A stretch of DNA of 11,362 nt from JBGSYN01 sp041750975. GTDB lineage: Bacteria > Pseudomonadota > Alphaproteobacteria > Geminicoccales > Geminicoccaceae. The translations under genes were made by a program, and so were the position numbers. The notes beneath the pieces were generated by a model. That model made no database searches, had not been told where the DNA came from, and saw only the letters and a program-made list of their open reading frames with translations. How positions within the stretch are numbered: the stretch's first letter is position 1; every line of letters begins with the position of its first letter. The DNA is taken from the NCBI GenBank assembly GCA_041750975.1, contig JBGSYN010000178.1:1-11362 (forward strand), read 5' to 3'. This document shows positions 6,115 to 11,362 of the stretch, in pieces.

Positions 6115-7710
6115 ATGCGTAGATTCGAACTCGACCGTTATTGCACTTTGGGGCGGAGACGATTGCTGCAGGGTCTCGGCGCCGGCATGGCGATTACCGT
6201 CGGCGACACGGTGCTGCACCGGGCCTGGGCGCAGCCGGTGTTCCGGCATTATCCGTTCAGCCTCGGCGTGGCCTCGGGCGACCCGACCGCGACCGGCGTC
6301 GTGCTTTGGACCCGGATCGCACCCGAGCCCTATCTTGGCGGCGGGATGCCGAACCAGGCGGTGCCGGTGCAATGGGAACTGGCCAACGACGAGGATATGG
6401 AGGATATCATCCAGCAGGGCGAGACGATCGCTGCACCCGAGCTCGGTCATAGCGTCCATATCGAGGTCGAAGGCCTCGAGCCGCGGCGCGAGTATTTCTA
6501 CCGCTTTCTGGTGGGCTCGGAAGACAGCCCGGTCGGCCGGACCAAGACGCTGCCGGCGCCGGGTGCCCCAGTCGACAGTCTTCGCTTCGGCGTCGCCGGC
6601 TGCCAGCGTTACGAGGACGGGTTTTTTACGGCTTTCGAGCATCTGGCCGGGGAGAATCTCGACTTCGTCTTCCACTACGGCGACTATATTTACGAGTATC
6701 GTCACACGGTCCCGGCCGATCGGGCCACCATGGTGCGTGACATGCCGGAGCCTTATGACGAGATCTATACGCTCGACGACTATCGCAACCGCTACGCCGT
6801 CTACAAGGCGGACCCCTTGCTGCAGGCGGCGCATCATTCCGCGCCCTTCATGGTGAGCTGGGACGATCATGAGGTCGACAATAACTGGGCCGGCGAGATC
6901 GACGAGGACGGCACGCCGCCGGAACTCTTTCTGCTGCGCCGGGCAGCGGCCTATCAGGCCTACTACGAGAATATGCCGCTCCGGCGGACCTCCTGGCCGA
7001 ACCCCTCGAACATGGTCATGTACCGGCGCTTTCCGATCGGCAATCTCGCCACCGTCAATGTGCTCGATACGCGCCAGTACCGCTCGGACCAGCCTTGCGG
7101 CGACGGTGCTGAATCACGCGAGAGCTGCCCCGAATCGTTGGCGGAAGGCCGGACCATGCTGGGCGACGCCCAGGAGCAGTGGCTGATGGACGGTCTCGGC
7201 GGTTCGGAGACGCCTTGGAACGTGCTGGCGCAGCAGGTCATGATCATGCAGCACGACCGGAGCGGCGATCCCGAGGTCGACGAGTTCCACATGGACAAGT
7301 GGGATAGTGCGGTGGTCGCCCGCGATCGCCTGTTGAATTTCATCGAGGAGAACAATGTCGCCAATCCGATTGTCTTGACCGGCGACATCCACAACAATTG
7401 GGCGGGCGAGCTTCGGGCCGATTTCAACGACGAGAATTCGGCGACGCTCGGTTGCGAGTTCGTCTGCACCTCGGCGACCTCGGGCGGCGATGGTGCGGAT
7501 GTGCGCGGCGAAACCGAGGCCGTACTCGCCAAGAACCCGCATATCGGGTTCTTCAACAACCAGCGTGGCTATCTCGCGATCGACGTCACGCCCGAAACCT
7601 GGACCACGCATTACCGCGTAGTCGATTATGTGTCGCGTCCGGGCGCACCCATCAAGACCAGGAAAAGCTTCGTCGTTAACGCCGGCAAACCCGGCATGAC
7701 CGAAGTCTAA
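6115..7710 (+). CDS. phoD: PhoD-family alkaline phosphatase/phosphodiesterase, Tat-exported
   Basis: A 531-residue PhoD-like metallophosphoesterase. Such enzymes release phosphate from phosphomonoesters and diesters outside the cytoplasm using Ca/Fe centres. Residues 1-39 carry a twin-arginine signal (GRRRLLQG at 13-20, hydrophobic stretch, AWA before Q40), so it is exported folded. An N-terminal Fn3-like PhoD domain follows (about 45-150; FSLGVASGDPTATGVVLWTR). The catalytic domain has GDYIYEY (189-195), SWDDHEVDNNW (248-258) and GDIHNNW (423-429), all core metal-ligand motifs of the family. Length is normal and nothing is missing. The start ATG has GGAGG five bases upstream. It is preceded by a candidate Pho box and converges with the phytase-like gene, sharing palindrome copy C. 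Very sure of family. Confidence 0.95.
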   Translation: MRRFELDRYCTLGRRRLLQGLGAGMAITVGDTVLHRAWAQPVFRHYPFSLGVASGDPTATGVVLWTRIAPEPYLGGGMPNQAVPVQWELANDEDMEDIIQQGETIAAPELGHSVHIEVEGLEPRREYFYRFLVGSEDSPVGRTKTLPAPGAPVDSLRFGVAGCQRYEDGFFTAFEHLAGENLDFVFHYGDYIYEYRHTVPADRATMVRDMPEPYDEIYTLDDYRNRYAVYKADPLLQAAHHSAPFMVSWDDHEVDNNWAGEIDEDGTPPELFLLRRAAAYQAYYENMPLRRTSWPNPSNMVMYRRFPIGNLATVNVLDTRQYRSDQPCGDGAESRESCPESLAEGRTMLGDAQEQWLMDGLGGSETPWNVLAQQVMIMQHDRSGDPEVDEFHMDKWDSAVVARDRLLNFIEENNVANPIVLTGDIHNNWAGELRADFNDENSATLGCEFVCTSATSGGDGADVRGETEAVLAKNPHIGFFNNQRGYLAIDVTPETWTTHYRVVDYVSRPGAPIKTRKSFVVNAGKPGMTEV

Positions 7711-7721
7711 ACCGAACGTAT

Positions 7722-7754
7722 CGCGGGGTCGAGGGGTGGACGTTCCACCCCTCG
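7722..7754. terminator. palindrome copy C, probable bidirectional terminator
   Basis: CGCGGGGT (7722-7729) abuts arms CGAGGGGTGGA (7730-7740) and TCCACCCCTCG (7744-7754) around loop CGT. It lies between the convergent stops of phoD (7710) and the phytase-like gene (7770). On the plus strand a CTTTCTC tract follows. It is nearly identical to copy B. Confidence 0.65.
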
Positions 7755-7769
7755 CTTTCTCGACTTCGC

Positions 7770-10016
7770 TTAGTTGAACAACTCGTCGACGGTGCCGAGC
7801 ATGACGAAGGTGGTTTCGCCATGGGCATCGTCAACGCCGTCATTGTCGGTGACCATGAAGACGCGGCCATCCTCGAGGACAACGAGGCCTTCGGGCTTGT
7901 CGCTGATCCAGCCTCTGGTTGCGGTCATCGCAGTCAGGAGGTCGACACTCGCACCTTTTTCGACAACGGACAGCTCGCTGCCGGCAGGCGCAGGTTCGAC
8001 GCCGTCAAGTGAGATGACCCGAACGGTCTTGATCACGGCGTAGTCGCCCGGCTGGTTGTCGCGCTCGATGACGGCGAAGCGGCCATCGCCCAAAGCTGAG
8101 ATTTCCGAGAGACCGACCCAGCCGCCGCGCGGCGATTTCGGTACTTCGAGCGGATAGAGGAGAAAGCTCCATTCGCCGCTTGCCGGGCTGTAGAGGCCGA
8201 GCTTCGCGTTGTTTTCGGGATCGTCCTCCCAGGCGCGCTGGAAGGCGACGACGACCTGCTCGTCCTCGCCGGCGCCGGTTGCCGCGACGCCCTCGAAGCC
8301 GAAGCGGATCGCCTGCTCGAGCACGCTGTCGGGCAGGTGGATTTCCTCCTCGACGGCGCCGTCCTCGGCAACGCGTAACAGCAAGCTTTGCTGAATGAGC
8401 GGGTTCTCGCTTTCGGGATTGCCCTCGGAGACCAGCCAGAAGCCGCCGCCGTCGCGCAATGCGATGCCTTCGAGATCGTACGCGGCGGGCTCGCCATCCT
8501 TGGTGAGCTCGACGTAGTCCGTGATTTCCGAGGGATCGCCGAGCCGGACCGTGAAGATCCGGGACGGTGCGTAATAGCTGTCGCTGACGGCATAAACCGT
8601 GTCGGCGTCGCCCGCAGCGGGCGCAAGGCCGGAAAGCGCACCCCAGCCGATGGGAGCCCCGGTGGCGGGATCGTCGGCGGAGACGATATCCGGATAGTCG
8701 GGGCTCTCGGCATTCATCACATAGATATTGACCGAGGCGCGCAGGCCGTCCTCTTCGGCATCGACTTCGCTTGCAACCACGAGCGCATTCTTCTCCGGAA
8801 TGGCGAAGAGGCCTTCGGGGCCGACGGCAGTGGGCAGAAGTTGCACGAATGCCGGATCGGCGTCGGGACCCAGATCCTCGAAGACGGCGATGAAATTGCC
8901 GCGCTCGGCATTGACGAAGAACAGCGTGCGGTCGCCGAAGGTCGCGACCTCGACGCCCTCGGGCTCGACGCCCTTGTTGTCGGCCCGGCCTTCGGGATAG
9001 TGACCATGGCGCATGCCGAGATGTTCCATGGTGTTGCCGGCGGCGTAGAGGACGTTGCCCGCGGTGTCGAAGATCGTGAAGCCGCGGCTGCCGCCTTCGT
9101 AATCGCCCTCGTCGGCGGTGACGAAGCGGTCATCGTCGAGCCAGCCGACGGCATCCGGCTCGCGCGGCACGCCCGCAAGCGAGCTGTTGCCGGCGATGCG
9201 GCCGTCATCCTCGGTGTCGATCGCTTCGAGATCGACGGCACCGGCGCTGAAGTGTCCGGTAACCTCGCCGGTCGCCAGATCGACGAGGGCGATATGATTG
9301 TTTTCCTGCATCGTGACGACGGCGATATTGGCGTCGTTGATGTCGACGAATTCGGGCTCGGGATCATCGGGGGCGATTTCGGCAAGGCCCGTCAGATCGA
9401 CGATCCGCGCCGCATCGCAATTGGCGGGCATGCCGTCGGCGCCGAGATCGAAGATCGCGAGCGTGCCCTCGGGTAGCTGCGGAATGACGCCGTCGTCGAG
9501 TTCCTCGTCGCGCTCGTTCTCGATGGCGACGGCAAGGAACGTGCCGTCCGGGCTGGTGGCGACGCTGTCGGGCTGGCCGCCGACATCGCAGGTCGCGAGC
9601 ACGGAGCGGCCCGCGATATCGACCACGGCGACGTGGCCGGAAGGCTCGGGGTAGCTCGCCGAGGTGTTGACGCCGACGAGCGCCATGCCGCCGACGACCG
9701 TGACCGAGGTCGGCTCGCCGTCGAGGGCGACGATGCCGGCCGGGCTCGGGCTCGCGGGATCGGTAAAATCAACGAGGCCCAGGGCTTCGAAGGCGCTGTC
9801 GGTATAGACCAGCATCGAGCCGTCGGCGGTGGCCGAGATGATCTCGGCGACGGTTTCGGTCTCGGGCTCGGTCCCGTCCGGCAGGTTGCGATAGACGGGC
9901 AGGGTGGCGACCCGGTTGAAATAGCCGGCGTCCTGGGCCGCGGCACTGCCCGTGATCGCGACCAGAGTGATTGCCGTGCTAGCCAAAAGGCCGGCGCGGC
10001 GAGGGTCCATCTTCAT
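7770..10016 (-). CDS. exported propeller protein with C-terminal esterase-like phytase domain
   Basis: A 748-residue exported protein with two parts. Residues 1-27 are a Sec signal peptide (AAA before Q28). Residues about 30-445 form a propeller of the kind found in choice-of-anchor I/surface-layer-like proteins, with HVAVVDIAGRSVLATCDVGG, DSVATSPDGTFLAVAIEN, FVTADEGDYEGG (298-309), EPEGVEVATFGDRTLFFVNAE and VGPEGLFAIPEKN. Residues about 455-740 match the esterase-like phytase domain: LSGLAPA with VYAVSDS, YDLEGIALRDGGGFWLVSEGN (513-533), FGFEGVAAT, GLSEISALGDGRFAVIERDN and KPEGLVVLEDGRVFMVTDNDG. The protein is strongly acidic. ATG at 10016 has GGAGG six bases upstream. Its convergent partner is phoD, and related pairings suggest organic-phosphate use, but activity of this domain on phytate is not established by sequence alone. 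No Pho box is seen upstream. Confidence 0.88.
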   Translation of the reverse strand: MKMDPRRAGLLASTAITLVAITGSAAAQDAGYFNRVATLPVYRNLPDGTEPETETVAEIISATADGSMLVYTDSAFEALGLVDFTDPASPSPAGIVALDGEPTSVTVVGGMALVGVNTSASYPEPSGHVAVVDIAGRSVLATCDVGGQPDSVATSPDGTFLAVAIENERDEELDDGVIPQLPEGTLAIFDLGADGMPANCDAARIVDLTGLAEIAPDDPEPEFVDINDANIAVVTMQENNHIALVDLATGEVTGHFSAGAVDLEAIDTEDDGRIAGNSSLAGVPREPDAVGWLDDDRFVTADEGDYEGGSRGFTIFDTAGNVLYAAGNTMEHLGMRHGHYPEGRADNKGVEPEGVEVATFGDRTLFFVNAERGNFIAVFEDLGPDADPAFVQLLPTAVGPEGLFAIPEKNALVVASEVDAEEDGLRASVNIYVMNAESPDYPDIVSADDPATGAPIGWGALSGLAPAAGDADTVYAVSDSYYAPSRIFTVRLGDPSEITDYVELTKDGEPAAYDLEGIALRDGGGFWLVSEGNPESENPLIQQSLLLRVAEDGAVEEEIHLPDSVLEQAIRFGFEGVAATGAGEDEQVVVAFQRAWEDDPENNAKLGLYSPASGEWSFLLYPLEVPKSPRGGWVGLSEISALGDGRFAVIERDNQPGDYAVIKTVRVISLDGVEPAPAGSELSVVEKGASVDLLTAMTATRGWISDKPEGLVVLEDGRVFMVTDNDGVDDAHGETTFVMLGTVDELFN

Positions 10017-10104
10017 TCTTGTCCTCCATAAGGCATTACGGCCCGGGCGTTTTGCCTTGCTCGAAACGGTCGTGCGGGCCGTGCGCGCGTTTTAGGCGAT
10101 CGAC

Positions 10105-10132
10105 GCACCAAAGGATACGGTGCACCTGGTGC
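10105..10132. promoter_or_regulatory. overlapping GCACC/GGTGC palindromes in a divergent promoter region
   Basis: Four half-sites alternate in orientation: GCACC (10105-10109), GGTGC (10119-10123), GCACC (10122-10126) and GGTGC (10128-10132). The last two make an 11-bp perfect palindrome with a 1-nt centre, and the middle two form GGTGCACC. They lie in the 200-bp gap between the divergent phytase-like gene and tctC, 85 bp before the tctC ATG. A regulator site serving one or both genes is possible; the regulator is unknown. No convincing -35/-10 pair stands out. Confidence 0.4.
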
Positions 10133-10216
10133 GGTTTCGGCTGAAAAGCGTTGCTCATAAGCGATCCGGGCGTCTAGGTTAGCGCACACATGGAGACAAA
10201 TCGGGGAGCTTAAGAG

Positions 10217-11197
10217 ATGCGCAAATTTGCCGAAACCCTTGCCGCGGTGGCCGTGATCGGCCTCCTGGGCGCAGGTGCGGCCAAGGCCGAATGGCCGGAG
10301 AAGCCGATCAAGGTCATCGTGCCGTTCAATGCCGGCGGCACCTCGGATCAGGTCGCCCGCAACTTCCAGGCGGCGATCCAGGAGAACGACATTCTGAGCC
10401 AGCCGATCACCATCGTGAACGTCGGCGGCCATTATTCGATCGGTGCCCGCCAGGTCTTGGAAGCGGAGGCCGACGGCTACACCTTCCTGACGCTGCACAT
10501 CGCACTGATGGGCGGCGAGGGCGCCGGCGTCATCGATTTCAGCTACCAGGATTTCGAGCCGGTGGCGGCGACCGGCGAGTTCTGCCTGTCCCCCATGGTT
10601 CGGAAGGATTCCGGCATCGACACGGTCGATCAACTCCTGGAGAAGGCGGCCGCCGAGCCCGACACGCTGATCTTCGGCGCCAATCTCGGCGCCATCAACC
10701 ACATGGCCGGGATCATGCTGCAGGATCTCGTGCCGGATGCGAAATTCCGCTTCGTCCAGATCGGCGGGGGCACGGAAAACTTCACCGCACTCACGGGTGC
10801 TCAGACCCAAGTCACCGTGCTCTCGGGTGCCGAGGTCATGAACTTCACGCGGAACCCGGACGGCACCGACAATCCCGAATCGCAGATCAAGCCGTTGGCC
10901 TATACCGGCACGGAGCGCAATTCGCGGCTCGAGGATCTGGCGACCATGCAGGAACTCGGCCACGACATGGTCTTCTGCGTCCATAGCTGGTGGTTCGCAC
11001 CCGAAGGCACGCCGGCGGAGGCGGTCGAAGGCTTTGCCAACGCTCTCGGCGAGGCGACGGACACGGACCGCATCCAGAAATTCTATGCGGACCAGCTGTT
11101 CGCGCCGGTGTTCCTCGAAGGCAACGCACTTCAAGCCAGCCTCGAGGAGACCTGGGCGCGGATCGAGCCCGTCGCCAAGAAAGCGGCGCAAAAATAG
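10217..11197 (+). CDS. tctC: TctC-family periplasmic substrate-binding protein of a tripartite tricarboxylate transporter
   Basis: A 326-residue solute-binding protein (TctC/BUG family) that captures a carboxylate or similar acid in the periplasm and delivers it to the TctAB membrane unit. A Sec signal occupies residues 1-24 (cleavage after AKA). The mature start EWPEKPIKVIVPFNAGGTSD (25-44) is the family hallmark, with the PFxAGGxxD loop that contacts the ligand. VGGHYSIGARQVLEAEADGYT is the second conserved block, and IFGANLGAINHMAGIML and RFVQIGGG follow as in relatives. The start ATG has GGGGAG eight bases upstream. tctB follows after 51 bp and a hairpin, so an operon is expected. C106 to C117 or nearby cysteines (FCLS, FCVH) are worth noting but their pairing is unknown. 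The ligand cannot be predicted. Confidence 0.93.
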   Translation: MRKFAETLAAVAVIGLLGAGAAKAEWPEKPIKVIVPFNAGGTSDQVARNFQAAIQENDILSQPITIVNVGGHYSIGARQVLEAEADGYTFLTLHIALMGGEGAGVIDFSYQDFEPVAATGEFCLSPMVRKDSGIDTVDQLLEKAAAEPDTLIFGANLGAINHMAGIMLQDLVPDAKFRFVQIGGGTENFTALTGAQTQVTVLSGAEVMNFTRNPDGTDNPESQIKPLAYTGTERNSRLEDLATMQELGHDMVFCVHSWWFAPEGTPAEAVEGFANALGEATDTDRIQKFYADQLFAPVFLEGNALQASLEETWARIEPVAKKAAQK

Positions 11198-11207
11198 GTC
11201 CGACCCG

Positions 11208-11236
11208 ACCGGGCTCCTGCGGGGGCCCGGTCTTTT
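11208..11236 (+). terminator. hairpin plus T-tract between tctC and tctB
   Basis: Arms ACCGGGCTCC (11208-11217) and GGGGCCCGGT (11222-11231) pair over 10 bp with one G-T wobble and a 4-nt loop, followed by CTTTT. It lies inside the presumed operon, 10 nt past the tctC stop. It probably gives partial termination or mRNA protection, raising the level of binding protein over membrane subunits. Confidence 0.7.
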
Positions 11237-11248
11237 CCCGGTCCAGGC

Positions 11249-11362
11249 ATGTCCGACAATTCCGATCCCCGCATCGATATAGGTCTGGCGTTGTTCCTGA
11301 TCGTCGCCTGTGCGACGGTGTTGTGGGAAACGCGCGATATTCCGCCGGGCACGTTCGAGCCT
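11249..11362 (+). CDS. tctB: TctB-family small membrane subunit, 3' end outside window
   Basis: The first 38 codons of an open frame that runs off the window. The N-terminus has a short polar start, then a hydrophobic segment (about residues 12-25, GLALFLIVACATVL) and WETRDIPPGTFEP. This is the pattern of TctB, the small four-helix subunit of tripartite tricarboxylate transporters, where the first helix is followed by a loop ending in a proline-rich turn. Position directly after tctC supports this. The ATG has only a weak AGG upstream, so translation may depend on coupling or a poor site. tctA is expected beyond the window. Confidence 0.75.
   Translation, partial: MSDNSDPRIDIGLALFLIVACATVLWETRDIPPGTFEP

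Noticed and set aside
8388..9476. Open frame of 362 codons on the plus strand inside the phytase-like gene
   Set aside because: Low-complexity G, A, V and D composition typical of an antisense shadow; the minus-strand reading has clear domains.
10013..11191. Long open frame on the minus strand (392 codons) opposite tctC
   Set aside because: It mirrors tctC, has no recognisable domain, and long antisense frames are common in GC-rich genes. tctC has a ribosome site, signal peptide and family motifs.
1..11362. CRISPR arrays, tRNA or rRNA genes, transposases and integrases
   Set aside because: No regularly spaced repeats, cloverleaf, rRNA-like stretch or transposase/integrase-like coding sequence was seen on either strand.

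Overview
The window looks like chromosomal DNA of a GC-rich alphaproteobacterium. The signs are strong GC bias at third codon positions, a tripartite tricarboxylate transporter (TTT) binding protein, exported PhoD and beta-propeller hydrolases, and densely packed type II toxin-antitoxin (TA) genes. The lineage is inferred from gene style only; no rRNA or other marker gene is present.

Left part (1 to about 2970) is accessory. On the minus strand, vapB and vapC (PIN toxin) overlap by 4 nt and are followed by a small HExxH protein that may share their transcript. The plus strand then carries the remnant of an XRE/HigA-type antitoxin with two in-frame stops. After it comes a distinctly AT-richer, unrecognised gene for a single-pass membrane protein, which looks recently acquired.

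Middle part (2979 to 5962, all minus strand) holds an exported seven-bladed-propeller lactonase (YbhE/Pgl family), a cytosolic SMP-30/gluconolactonase family enzyme, and a parDE TA module with a palindromic operator built into its promoter.

Right part (6115 to 10016) holds two convergent genes for exported enzymes likely to act on phosphoesters. One is a Tat-exported PhoD-family phosphodiesterase/alkaline phosphatase, preceded by a good candidate Pho box. The other is a 748-residue protein with an N-terminal propeller and a C-terminal esterase-like phytase domain. Divergent from the latter starts a TTT system: tctC complete, tctB running off the end, with a terminator-like hairpin between them.

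Together the core genes suggest periplasmic scavenging: organic phosphate hydrolysis, sugar-lactone hydrolysis and carboxylate capture. Three near-identical 3-nt-loop palindromes sit just 3' of the three metabolic minus-strand genes. They form a small local terminator/repeat family with compensatory arm changes.

I found no CRISPR array, tRNA, rRNA, insertion sequence or complete novel multi-gene system. The best leads are the Pho box, the palindrome family, the CTG start of vapC, the decayed antitoxin and the AT-rich orphan gene.
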